Assembly: GCA_016719605.1 (NCBI GenBank)
Contig: JADJYW010000008.1
Span: 186,001 to 250,000 of the forward strand
DNA length: 64,000 nucleotides
Direction of reading: 5' to 3'
Origin: Lewinellaceae bacterium
GTDB lineage: Bacteria > Bacteroidota > Bacteroidia > Chitinophagales > Saprospiraceae
Shown one piece after another: positions 52,151 to 60,914 of the stretch (its first letter is position 1; each line of letters begins with the position of its first letter). The notes beneath the pieces were generated by a model, which was not told where the DNA came from, did no database searches, and saw only the letters and a program-made list of their open reading frames with translations. Both the position numbers and the translations under genes were made by a program.

Positions 52151-53719
52151 ATGGCAAATAAAGAAGCATTTATTGCAGAACTCGAAAAAGGCTACGGCTT
52201 TTCCGGCCCTTCCTTCGTGATCGGTGGCGCTATCCTCGACGGCGAATCGGTGCCGGGATTACAGATCAAGGTGCCTTTGCGCACCATGAACCGCCACGGA
52301 CTCATCGCCGGTGCTACGGGTACCGGAAAAACCAAAACCTTGCAGGTCATTGCCGAGCAATTGGCCGCCAACGGGGTGCCGACCCTGCTCATGGATATCA
52401 AGGGCGACCTCTCCGGCGTAGCCATGCCGGGGACCGACAACCCCAAAATCGTGGACCGGGCCGCCAAAATCGGTATCACCTGGCGCCCGACAACCAACAG
52501 TGTGGAGTTTCTCACCCTCTCCGGCGAGAAGGGCGCGCGCCTGCGGGCCACCGTGAGCGAGTTCGGCCCGGTGTTGTTCAGCCGTATCCTCGGCCTCAAC
52601 GACACCCAGGGCGGCGTGGTAGCTGTGGTGTTCAAATACTGCGACGACCGCAACCTGCCCTTGCTCGACCTCAAGGATTTCAAAAAAGTGCTCCAGTTCC
52701 TCGGCAACGAGGGCAAAGCCGAAATTGAGGCCGAGTACGGCCAGTTCAGCGCCGCTACCGCCGCCACTATCCTGCGCAAAGTAGTTGAACTGGAACAACA
52801 GGGCGCCGAACTGTTCTTCGGCGAAATCTCGTTCGATGTACAAGACCTGTGCCGCATAGACGAAAACGGCCGCGGCATCATCAGCATCGTACGCCTGACT
52901 GACATCCAGGACCGCCCTAAACTGTTCAGCACATTTATGCTCCAGATGCTCGCCGAGATTTATGCCTCGTTCCCGGAGGAAGGCGACGTGGAGCAACCCA
53001 AACTCTGTATTTTCATAGACGAGGCGCACCTCGTTTTCCAGGAAGCCACCCCGGCGCTGATGCAACAACTGGAAGCGATCATCAAACTGATCCGTTCCAA
53101 AGGCGTGGGTATTTTTTTCATTACTCAAAACCCTGTGGACATCCCCGACAGCATTCTCGCGCAGTTGGGCCTGAAAGTGCAACACGCCCTGCGCGCCTTC
53201 ACTGCCAAAGACCGCAAAGCCATCAAACTCGCCGCCGAAAACTACCCGATCACCCCGTGGTACAAAACCGAGGACGTGCTTACCCACCTCGGCATCGGCG
53301 AGGCGTTCGTGAGTGCGCTCAATGAAAAAGGTATCCCCACGCCGCTGGCGCATACCCTCGTGCGTGCGCCGGAAACCCGCATGGATGTGCTGACACCGAG
53401 CGAAATAGATCAAATTTTGTCCCGCTCGCACCTCGCACGCAAGTACAACCAGGAGGTAGACCGGGACAGCGCCTACGAAATTTTGAACGAAAAAATCCAG
53501 GAAGCGCAGGAACGGGCTGCCCAGGAAGCGCCTGCCGCCAAGCCTGCCGCCGGCACCGGCGCCCGTCGCGAAAAAAGTACGCTGGAAAAGGTGATCACCA
53601 GCCCGACCACCCGACAAATTGGCAATACGATTGCCCGCGAACTGACCCGCGGCCTGCTCGGCGTGCTCGGTATCGGTGGCAGCAGTAGCAGCCGCCGGAA
53701 AAAAACGGGCTGGTTTTAG
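52151..53719 (+). CDS. HerA-like ATPase (DUF853/YjgR family)
   Basis: 522 residues. Walker A GATGTGKTK near residue 57-65 follows the DUF853 lead NRHGLIAG. The region CIFIDEAHLVF is Walker B, and FITQNPVDIPDSILAQLGLKVQHALRAFTAKD is a typical DUF853/HerA C-terminal block. The last 50 residues are Ala/Ser-rich with a basic GGSSSSRRKK tail. Known members are cytosolic hexameric-type ATPases of unclear function. It is not linked to a nuclease such as NurA here. Confidence 0.9.
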   Translation: MANKEAFIAELEKGYGFSGPSFVIGGAILDGESVPGLQIKVPLRTMNRHGLIAGATGTGKTKTLQVIAEQLAANGVPTLLMDIKGDLSGVAMPGTDNPKIVDRAAKIGITWRPTTNSVEFLTLSGEKGARLRATVSEFGPVLFSRILGLNDTQGGVVAVVFKYCDDRNLPLLDLKDFKKVLQFLGNEGKAEIEAEYGQFSAATAATILRKVVELEQQGAELFFGEISFDVQDLCRIDENGRGIISIVRLTDIQDRPKLFSTFMLQMLAEIYASFPEEGDVEQPKLCIFIDEAHLVFQEATPALMQQLEAIIKLIRSKGVGIFFITQNPVDIPDSILAQLGLKVQHALRAFTAKDRKAIKLAAENYPITPWYKTEDVLTHLGIGEAFVSALNEKGIPTPLAHTLVRAPETRMDVLTPSEIDQILSRSHLARKYNQEVDRDSAYEILNEKIQEAQERAAQEAPAAKPAAGTGARREKSTLEKVITSPTTRQIGNTIARELTRGLLGVLGIGGSSSSRRKKTGWF

Positions 53720-53767
53720 AATGTGTTTCGATGGAGTTGATCAAGCCCGGAGGAGGACACCCCGCTC

Positions 53768-53818
53768 GGCAATCGAACCAATCGAATCAATTGAACCAAT
53801 CGAATCAATCGAATAGAA
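53768..53818 (+). repeat. AATCGA(A/C)-type tandem leader repeat
   Basis: CAATCGAACCAATCGAATCA-type units run up to the ATG at 53820. Confidence 0.8.
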
Positions 53819-53819
53819 T

Positions 53820-55091
53820 ATGCGCCATATAGCCTTGTTACTGTCCCTTTTTTGGCTGTTCAATACCCCTGCCTTCACCCAACTCAGCGCGGAGCAATGG
53901 CGTGCCGACATCGCCCTGCTGCAGCGCGAGTTGCCCAAGCGCCACCCGAATCTGTATCAATACTACCCCCAACCGGCATTTGAGGCCGACCTGGCCAAAC
54001 TCGCCGAAAACCTGGAGGGCAAAAACGACCTGCAGGTGGCGCTGGAGATACAGGCGGTTGTTGCCAGGTTTCAGGATGCGCACACCCGACTCGAGCTGTC
54101 TTCCCTGATCCAGCAACAAGGCAAGGTGATCCCGGTCGGACTGGGCTGGTATGCCGAGGGGCTTTTTGTGAGCGGTACGGTGCAGCGGTTTGCCCCGGCG
54201 CTGGGCAAAAAAGTGCTGGAGATCAACGGCCTCGAAACGAGTGTGGCCCTGGAGCGCATGGCTCACCTTTTTGCCCGCGAAAACGAAGAGTCTGTGCGGC
54301 GCGATGCCCCCACCTGGCTCCGGTTTCCGGAGGCTATGCGCCTGGCGGGCGTCGCGCAAAACGATACGCTGGCGCTCCTGGTGGCCGACGAAAAGGGGCA
54401 GCGCTACTTCGTCAAAACCTATCCCATTGATTTCAAGACCGACAAGACAGGCCTGCAACCGGCCCAGTTTGTGCCGAAAAATCCCGACCTGCGCTGGAAC
54501 CCGGTCAAACAAATTTATAGTCTGGAGTGGCTGGAGGCTGATCGAATTGTCTACCTCCAGTACAATGCCTGCTTCAGTCAGGAAATGGCGCTGGCCGCAG
54601 GCGATAGCACAGGGGCCATGCAGTTGCCGCCTTTTCAGATTTTTGTAGATTCGGTGCTCGCTATACTGGATCGACGCCCGGACTCCCGTTTTTTCCTCGA
54701 CTTGCGCTTCAACAACGGCGGGCTGCCCTACGACGGCATTGCCCTGGCAGACCGCCTGGCGGCCATGCCTTTCGTCAACCTGCCCAACCGCATTTTTGTG
54801 GCTACCAACCGCTACACGTCGGGCGCCGCCGTGGAAATAGCCGCAGCATTTCAGGCCAGAACTAATGCCACGCTGCTGGGCGAAGCACCGGCGCAGCGCC
54901 CCAACCACATCGGCGACCCCACTTTTCTGATCCTGCCCAACAGCCGTATTCAGGTTTTTTACGGTACGCGTCAGGTACAAATACTGCCCGGTAACCCCGA
55001 TGCGCTACGGCTGAGTGTGCCGCTGGAATTGCCCTTTGGTGTGTTCCGCGACGGGCGGGATCCGTTGCTGGATTATGTGCGCCGCAGTTAA
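53820..55091 (+). CDS. Secreted S41-like (C-terminal processing) peptidase family protein
   Basis: 423 residues with signal peptide MRHIALLLSLFWLFNTPAFT. An N-terminal helical region (WRADIALLQRELPKRHPNLY) and FQDAHTRLE resemble the S41 tail-specific protease lead, with a PDZ-like middle and a C-terminal FFLDLRFNNGG and FVATNRYTSGAAVEIA. The SGAA stretch is where the catalytic serine of S41 enzymes is expected, but the Lys partner cannot be assigned by eye. Predicted periplasmic or outer-membrane associated. Stands alone. Confidence 0.72.
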   Translation: MRHIALLLSLFWLFNTPAFTQLSAEQWRADIALLQRELPKRHPNLYQYYPQPAFEADLAKLAENLEGKNDLQVALEIQAVVARFQDAHTRLELSSLIQQQGKVIPVGLGWYAEGLFVSGTVQRFAPALGKKVLEINGLETSVALERMAHLFARENEESVRRDAPTWLRFPEAMRLAGVAQNDTLALLVADEKGQRYFVKTYPIDFKTDKTGLQPAQFVPKNPDLRWNPVKQIYSLEWLEADRIVYLQYNACFSQEMALAAGDSTGAMQLPPFQIFVDSVLAILDRRPDSRFFLDLRFNNGGLPYDGIALADRLAAMPFVNLPNRIFVATNRYTSGAAVEIAAAFQARTNATLLGEAPAQRPNHIGDPTFLILPNSRIQVFYGTRQVQILPGNPDALRLSVPLELPFGVFRDGRDPLLDYVRRS

Positions 55092-55354
55092 AGGCCGTGG
55101 CATCGGAGCCTGTTGAGTATTGGTTTTTAATACCATACGGCAGGTTTCAGGCGCCAGATGTTGATTTTGGAGGGTATCTGCCCAACGGGTTTTACGAGGC
55201 TAAAAAGCCCGGTAACTACTTATCCTTGTGCCCGTATATTTCTACCAGAATGTCAGCCCTACGGGCTTAAGATAAAGAGTTACCTAAAGATTACGCATTT
55301 CCAGAGATATCTCGCTTTTCAGGATTTCCAAACACATCTAAACACTCCGCGCTT
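55092..55354. other. Intergenic interval with no gene seen
   Basis: 263 bases that include a short GCCCGTA...TACGGGC inverted pair around 55229-55266 and AT-rich sequence before the next start. No ORF or clear promoter. Confidence 0.5.
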
Positions 55355-58300
55355 ATGAAAAAGACAATTTACCTGTTGTTCTTGCTGCTGCTCTCCTCGG
55401 GCAGCCTTCTCGCTCAGGCCGTTTCCATCAACACCGACGGCAGTAGCCCCGACCCCTCGGCTATTTTCGACGTGAAAAGTACCAACAAAGGCATGCTCGT
55501 GCCCCGCATGACGACGGCGCAGCGTACGGCCGTCGCCGCGCCCGCTACCGGATTGCTCGTGTATGATACCAACACCAATGGGTTTTGGTTCTACAACGGT
55601 GCGGCCTGGACGAACATCGGCGGCGGTGGCGGGATGAGCTCCCTCATAACCGATGCTGACGCCGACACCAAGGTTCAGGTAGAGAAAAACCCCGACGAAG
55701 ACATCATCCGCTTCGACCTCGGCGGCACGGAGAACATGGTGCTGCGCAGAAACCCGGGCGGCTCGCCCCTGCTGGAGTTCCCCAATGGATCGGCGAATAC
55801 CTTGATCGGCGTAAACGCGGGCACCAACATGACCAGCGGCAGCCAAAATACGGGCGTCGGCGGATTTGCGCTCTTTGGGAGCACGACGGCTACCGAAAAT
55901 ACCGCCGTTGGAGCAGGTGCTGTAACCGGCACCACCACTGGAAATGAAAACACGGGAGTAGGTGTCGGGGCACTTGTTACCAATACGACCGGCGCCAAAA
56001 ACACGGCGCTTGGCAAAGGGGCGGATGTGACCGTGAACAACCTCACCAACGCCACCGCTATCGGCTACAACGCCAAGGTGGGCGCCAGCAACAGCCTCGT
56101 GCTGGGCGGCACCGGCGCCGACGCGGTGAAGGTGGGCATCGGCACCGGCACCCCCGGCCGTCCCCTGCACGTCCAAGCCGAAGCATACGGCATTTCCCAC
56201 ATCTTCGGGGGCACCGAACTGGCCACATACGTCGACGGCAACGCCGGCTGGATCGGCACCACCACCGACCACCCGCTGTTTTTCTACGCCTTCGACGCCC
56301 CCGCCCCGCAAATGATGATTACCCAAGACGGAAAAGTGGGCATCGGCACGAGCGCGCCCAACACGAGCGCCTTGCTGGAAATGCACTCCACCGACCGGGG
56401 CATGCTCGTGCCACGCATGACCGCGGCGCAACGCGACGCCATTGCGAATCCGGCCGCGGGCTTGCTGGTGTACACCACCGACACCCAGTCGTTTTCATAT
56501 TTCAACGGGACGGTCTGGACCAACCAGCTGACTGCGACCAGCGGCTGGGCACTCACCGGCAACAGCGCCGCGTCCACGGATTTCCTCGGTACCATCAACA
56601 ACCAGAACCTGGTGTTCAAAGCGAATAATCTGCCGGCAGGAAAAATTGATTTGGCCCTCGATAATACTTTTTGGGGCTTGAATGCCGGTGCGGCTAATAC
56701 CACGGGCTATCAAAACACCGTCAATGGGTTTCAGGCGCTTTATTCCAACACTGCCGGCTGGGCAAATACGACAAGCGGCTATCAGGTGATGTATTCCAAT
56801 ACGACAGGAACCAATAACACTGCCACCGGCTATCGTGCCCTGTACTCCAACTCTACAGGCAGCAGTAACACAGCCACCGGATTGGGTTCGATTTATAGCA
56901 ACACCACGGGCAGCAGCAACACCGCCCAAGGCAGGGATGCGCTTTTTGCCAATACAATCGGCAGCAACAATACTGCTCTTGGCAGAGACGCGTTGGTGTC
57001 CAATACCACCGGCAATAGCAATAGCGCCTTTGGGATGGGTTCCCTCTTTAGGAACACCACCCGCTCCAACCTCGTCGCCGTCGGAGCCTCCGCCTTGTAC
57101 AACAACGGCACCGGCGCTACACTCGCATACCACGCCACTGCCAACACGGCCATCGGATTCGAAGCCTTGTTCTCCAATACCACGGGCTATTACAATACAG
57201 CGGGCGGCTATCAGGCTTTGCAAAATAACACAACCGGCAACAACAACACTGCCCATGGATTTATCGCCTTGTTTGAAAACACCACTGGTAGCTTAAATAC
57301 GGCTTATGGAGACTACGCCTTGGTTTCAAACACAACGGGTTCTGGAAACTCAGCAGGCAGTTCCCATGCATTATACAATAACACTACCGGCAACTCCAAT
57401 ACGGCATTTGGGAATTATGCCCTTTTCAGCAATACCAACCGCTCCAACCTCGTCGCCGTCGGTGATTCTGCTTTGCATAACAATGGGGTAGGAGCAACTC
57501 TGGACGTACACGCAACCGTCAATACTGCCATCGGCTCCAAGGCACTGTTCTCTAACACCACCGGTTACGGGAACACTGCCATGGGGAAGGATGCACTCCT
57601 GAACAATACCACAGGAGCCGACAATACTGCTGTGGGCGTCAGCGCCCTGGCCGCTACCACCTCCGGTAATGAAAACACGGCTATCGGAAGAGATGCCCTC
57701 CGCCTCAACACGACCGGATTCTTCAACACCGCTACAGGTAAGTTCGCGCTGTACTCCAATACTACCGGCCACGATAACACCGGCACGGGGAAAAGTGCGC
57801 TGTACTCCAACACCGAAGGTAATTTCAACACCGCCACAGGGTTGAGTGCCCTGTTTTATAACTCTATCGGCAACGGCAATACCGTGGCCGGGTTTCAAGC
57901 CGCTTTCAAAAACACCCAGGGCAATGAAAACAGCGTCTATGGGACTCAGGCACTTTTTGATAACACTACCGGCAGCGGCAATACCGCCAACGGATACCGC
58001 GCACTCCAGTTTAATGTGACCGGCTCCAACAATACTGCTTTGGGCTACCAGGCATTGAATGAAAATACCGTTGATGGCAACACCGCCGTGGGCGCCGAGG
58101 CCTTGAAGGCAAATAGCACCGGCGAGAACAATACGGCCGTCGGGCGCAGCGCACTTTTTTCCAACACCACCGGCCCCGGGAACACCGCCATGGGGAAGGA
58201 TGCACTGCTGAACAATACCACAGGAGCCGACAATACCGCTGTGGGCGTCAGCGCCCTGGCCGCTACCACCTCCGGTAATGAAAACACGGCTATCGGAAGA

Positions 58301-59311
58301 GATGCCCTCCACCTCAACAAGACCGGATTCTTCAACACCGCTACAGGTAAGTTCGCGCTGTACTCCAATACTATCGGCCACGATAATACCGGCACGGGGA
58401 AAAATGCGCTGTACTCCAACACCGAAGGTAATTTCAATACCGCTACGGGGGTGAGCGCCCTCTTTAATAACTCTATCGGCAACAGCAATACCGTGGCCGG
58501 GTTTCAAGCCGCTTACTATAACACCCAGGGCAATGAAAACAGCGTCTATGGGACTCAGGCACTTATGGAGAACACTACCGGCAGCGGCAATACCGCTAAC
58601 GGATACCGCGCACTCCAGTTGAATATGACCGGCTCCAACAATACCGCCCTGGGTTTCGGCGCCGACGTATCGGCCAACAACCTGACCAATGCCACCGCTA
58701 TCGGCGCCAACGCCGTGGTAAACGCCGACAACAAAGTGGTTATCGGCAGCAATACGGCCGGCATGGTCATCGGCGGCTACGCCAACTGGAGCAACCTGAG
58801 CGACGGCCGGTTCAAAGAAGATGTGCGCGAAAACGTGCCGGGCTTAGCCTTCATCACCCGCCTTCGTCCCGTGACCTATTGGATCAACACGGAAAAACTC
58901 CAGCGACACGTCACCGCTCAAATGCCCGGCGATGCCGCCCGGCGTTACCTGCCTGACGTTGCACAGCCGGCCCGGGACCGCGCCCAGGTACACACGGGCT
59001 TCGTCGCCCAGGAGGTGGAAGCCGGCGCCCGCGCTATCGGGTACGCGTTCGATGGTGTCAACGCCCCGCAAAGCCCGACCGACAATTACAGCATTGCATA
59101 CAGCCAGTTTGTGCCGAGCCTGGTGAAGGCCGTGCAGGAGCAGCAGGAGCAAATCAAAGGGCAAGAGGCGCAAATCAAGGCGCAACAAGCCGAAATTGCA
59201 CAACTCCGGCAGCAACTCAACCAGCAACAAACATCCATAGAGGCCCGTCTGCTGGCACTGGAAAAAGCGTTGGTTGGATCCGCTTCCGCCCCTGTTTTAC
59301 CTAAAAACTGA
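55355..59311 (+). CDS. Giant secreted protein with YadA-head-like repeats and S74 (intramolecular chaperone) C terminus
   Basis: 1318 residues. Signal peptide MKKTIYLLFLLLLSSGSLLA. Two short N-terminal repeats (STDRGMLVPRMTAAQRDAIA type at about 45 and 345) precede a long array of the pattern NTTGxxNTAxGxxALxxN (about 440-1130) that resembles the YadA-head beta-roll, so the protein is likely a trimeric stalk or fibre. The C terminus holds the Peptidase S74 chaperone domain (LSDGRFKEDVRENVPG, GFVAQEVE) and a Gln-rich coiled coil. It is probably exported and self-processed. No T9SS sorting domain is seen. A 609-base internal repeat (57566-58045 and 58175-58654) indicates recent expansion. Confidence 0.82.
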   Translation: MKKTIYLLFLLLLSSGSLLAQAVSINTDGSSPDPSAIFDVKSTNKGMLVPRMTTAQRTAVAAPATGLLVYDTNTNGFWFYNGAAWTNIGGGGGMSSLITDADADTKVQVEKNPDEDIIRFDLGGTENMVLRRNPGGSPLLEFPNGSANTLIGVNAGTNMTSGSQNTGVGGFALFGSTTATENTAVGAGAVTGTTTGNENTGVGVGALVTNTTGAKNTALGKGADVTVNNLTNATAIGYNAKVGASNSLVLGGTGADAVKVGIGTGTPGRPLHVQAEAYGISHIFGGTELATYVDGNAGWIGTTTDHPLFFYAFDAPAPQMMITQDGKVGIGTSAPNTSALLEMHSTDRGMLVPRMTAAQRDAIANPAAGLLVYTTDTQSFSYFNGTVWTNQLTATSGWALTGNSAASTDFLGTINNQNLVFKANNLPAGKIDLALDNTFWGLNAGAANTTGYQNTVNGFQALYSNTAGWANTTSGYQVMYSNTTGTNNTATGYRALYSNSTGSSNTATGLGSIYSNTTGSSNTAQGRDALFANTIGSNNTALGRDALVSNTTGNSNSAFGMGSLFRNTTRSNLVAVGASALYNNGTGATLAYHATANTAIGFEALFSNTTGYYNTAGGYQALQNNTTGNNNTAHGFIALFENTTGSLNTAYGDYALVSNTTGSGNSAGSSHALYNNTTGNSNTAFGNYALFSNTNRSNLVAVGDSALHNNGVGATLDVHATVNTAIGSKALFSNTTGYGNTAMGKDALLNNTTGADNTAVGVSALAATTSGNENTAIGRDALRLNTTGFFNTATGKFALYSNTTGHDNTGTGKSALYSNTEGNFNTATGLSALFYNSIGNGNTVAGFQAAFKNTQGNENSVYGTQALFDNTTGSGNTANGYRALQFNVTGSNNTALGYQALNENTVDGNTAVGAEALKANSTGENNTAVGRSALFSNTTGPGNTAMGKDALLNNTTGADNTAVGVSALAATTSGNENTAIGRDALHLNKTGFFNTATGKFALYSNTIGHDNTGTGKNALYSNTEGNFNTATGVSALFNNSIGNSNTVAGFQAAYYNTQGNENSVYGTQALMENTTGSGNTANGYRALQLNMTGSNNTALGFGADVSANNLTNATAIGANAVVNADNKVVIGSNTAGMVIGGYANWSNLSDGRFKEDVRENVPGLAFITRLRPVTYWINTEKLQRHVTAQMPGDAARRYLPDVAQPARDRAQVHTGFVAQEVEAGARAIGYAFDGVNAPQSPTDNYSIAYSQFVPSLVKAVQEQQEQIKGQEAQIKAQQAEIAQLRQQLNQQQTSIEARLLALEKALVGSASAPVLPKN
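57566..58654 (+). repeat. Internal 609-base-offset duplication in the YadA-head array
   Basis: 57566-58045 recurs at 58175-58654 with only scattered substitutions. It encodes the same series of ~11 beta-roll repeats twice. Confidence 0.88.
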
Positions 59312-59385
59312 GATCGATTTTAGCCATTTCAGGGTAAAGACGAACTTGGAACACGTTGTCCGGAACAGGTTGTTTCCACCGGCTC

Positions 59386-59868
59386 CTACAGGTATTCGCC
59401 GCCGAAGGAGAGGGGCAGCAGATCGCCGCCTTTTTCAAAAACATACACCGGCCCGGTCTCGCCCTGGAGGATGATGCGCATCGTTTTTTTGTTTTTTTGC
59501 TCGGTCTCGCAAATCACCTGCCGGCAGGCACCGCAAGGGGCGGCCGGCTGCGCAACGGGGCGATTTGGGTTGTGCACGGTCACGGCAATGGCCACAACCG
59601 ATTCCTTCGGGAAGCGGCTGGCTGTGGCGGCCAACACGCTCTGCTCCGCACAGATGCACATCGGGTAGGAAGCGTTCTCGTAGTTGGCGCCACCCAGCAT
59701 TTCGCCATTGGCGAGCAACACCGCCGCCCCCACCTGGAAGTTGGAATAGGGCGAGTAGGAATTTTGGAGCGACTGCCGGGCGAGCGCAAGCAAAGCCCGG
59801 TCGGCAGCAGGCAGTTCGTCCGCAGATGTGTAGGCGAGAAATTCGGTATGCAGCGTGTGTTTTTTCAT
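59386..59868 (-). CDS. cdd: Cytidine deaminase
   Basis: 160 residues. Homotetrameric-type cytidine/deoxycytidine deaminase of pyrimidine salvage. Visible motifs are SPYSNFQVGAAVL, the active-site C-A-E (CICAEQSVL) and PCGACRQVI supplying the zinc cysteines. The ATG at 59868 is preferred to a preceding TTG. Next gene upstream on the same strand is a secreted protein, 24 bases away, but the pair is functionally unrelated. Confidence 0.95.
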   Translation of the reverse strand: MKKHTLHTEFLAYTSADELPAADRALLALARQSLQNSYSPYSNFQVGAAVLLANGEMLGGANYENASYPMCICAEQSVLAATASRFPKESVVAIAVTVHNPNRPVAQPAAPCGACRQVICETEQKNKKTMRIILQGETGPVYVFEKGGDLLPLSFGGEYL

Positions 59869-59892
59869 CAAAATAACCAGTTGTGTGGTGCG

Positions 59893-60534
59893 CTACTTGC
59901 GAAATGTACCGCCGAGGAAAAACCCCAGTTTCTCCATGCCGATACGGTTGCCGGTAAACTCGAAGGCGCCGCTGAGCGCACCGGTTTTGGTGTTCAGGCT
60001 TTCCAGCGTGGCTACGCCCTCGATGCTGTCGTAGGTTTCCCAGTCGTTGTCGTCGAGGGTAATTTGTGCCACCGCCGCAAAACGCAGGGGAGCGTAGGTG
60101 TCGCTGTCCACAACGGTTGTCAAGGGTAATCTGGAGAGGTTGGCTTTGGTAAAACCAGCCAGCACCAAATAGATGCGGTGCGCCAGGCCGGCCGAATCGG
60201 ACCACACCAGATTGATGTGCAGGGACAGGATTTCCGACTCCGCCAATTCGTCCAGCAGTTGCACGCCGGTCGTCCAGAACGGTTCTTCGGCCATGAGGGC
60301 GTCCTTGCCGAGGATATTGTCGTAGTACCGCCACATCAACAGGTTGAGGGCCACGGGTTTTTGGGTATTCATCGGTACGGCGTGCTGGCCCTGGGTGAGT
60401 GCCAGGCCGGATACCCGCATGACGCAGGTCGGGCATGCCAGTTCAAAACTATCGTTGGGGGCTTCGCGCACGAGGGTGACCTGGGTGTAGGCAGGGGCCG
60501 TTAGCAGGAGCAGCAGGAGGAGTAAAAAGGGCAT
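59893..60534 (-). CDS. Secreted protein of unknown function
   Basis: 213 residues from the ATG at 60534: signal peptide MPFLLLLLLLLTAPAYT. The mature part contains a Cys pair (LACPTCVMRVSG) and beta-rich segments. No family is recognised. A TACATTTG element lies 42 bases upstream of the start. Confidence 0.65.
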   Translation of the reverse strand: MPFLLLLLLLLTAPAYTQVTLVREAPNDSFELACPTCVMRVSGLALTQGQHAVPMNTQKPVALNLLMWRYYDNILGKDALMAEEPFWTTGVQLLDELAESEILSLHINLVWSDSAGLAHRIYLVLAGFTKANLSRLPLTTVVDSDTYAPLRFAAVAQITLDDNDWETYDSIEGVATLESLNTKTGALSGAFEFTGNRIGMEKLGFFLGGTFRK

Positions 60535-60576
60535 GCTGTTGTGTTCAGTATTCGGATTGTCATGGATTGTGCCGGG

Positions 60577-60584
60577 CAAATGTA
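60577..60584 (-). promoter_or_regulatory. Candidate -7 promoter element for the secreted unknown
   Basis: TACATTTG on the minus strand matches TAnnTTTG, 42 bases before the ATG. Confidence 0.4.
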
Positions 60585-60654
60585 GAAATGTTCGACATTT
60601 TGGTATCCGGACCTGCCAGGTTTGGCAAACCTACGGTATGTACACAAGTCGGTA

Positions 60655-60803
60655 GTGGCAAATTTCGAGTGATGGAACGCGGATTAAACGGATGCAGGCA
60701 CCGCGGATTTTCACAGATTTTCACGGATTTATTTAAGGAATCTGTGAAAATCCGCGGTGCCTGCATCCGTTTAATCCGCGTTCCATCACTCGAAATTTGC
60801 CAC
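60655..60803. repeat. Perfect 63-bp-arm palindrome (copy 2 of the long-hairpin family)
   Basis: Arms 60655-60717 and 60741-60803 are exact complements around a 23-base loop. The outer half of the arms and the TTTATTTAAGGAA loop core match copy 1 at 44916-45040. Confidence 0.93.
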
Positions 60804-60914
60804 CACCAGCATTTTTATAAACGGTGTCGGGGCTACGCCCCTGATTCGACTTGTCTACATACCATAGGTTTGCCAAACCTGGAAGGTCTCGTTCCAGTAG
60901 TATGTGGTAAAACA

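Larger units (their letters stand above)
60535..60914. other. 380-base gene-free interval of nested palindromes
   Basis: Contains a minus-strand promoter element at 60577-60584, the outer AGGTTTGGCAAACCT-type palindrome arms at about 60611-60646 and 60850-60887, and the 63-base-arm palindrome inside. No coding region. Confidence 0.7.

Noticed and set aside
55355..59311. Tail fibre of the injection system
   Set aside because: It has a signal peptide and lies far from the cluster; eCIS proteins are made in the cytoplasm without export signals.
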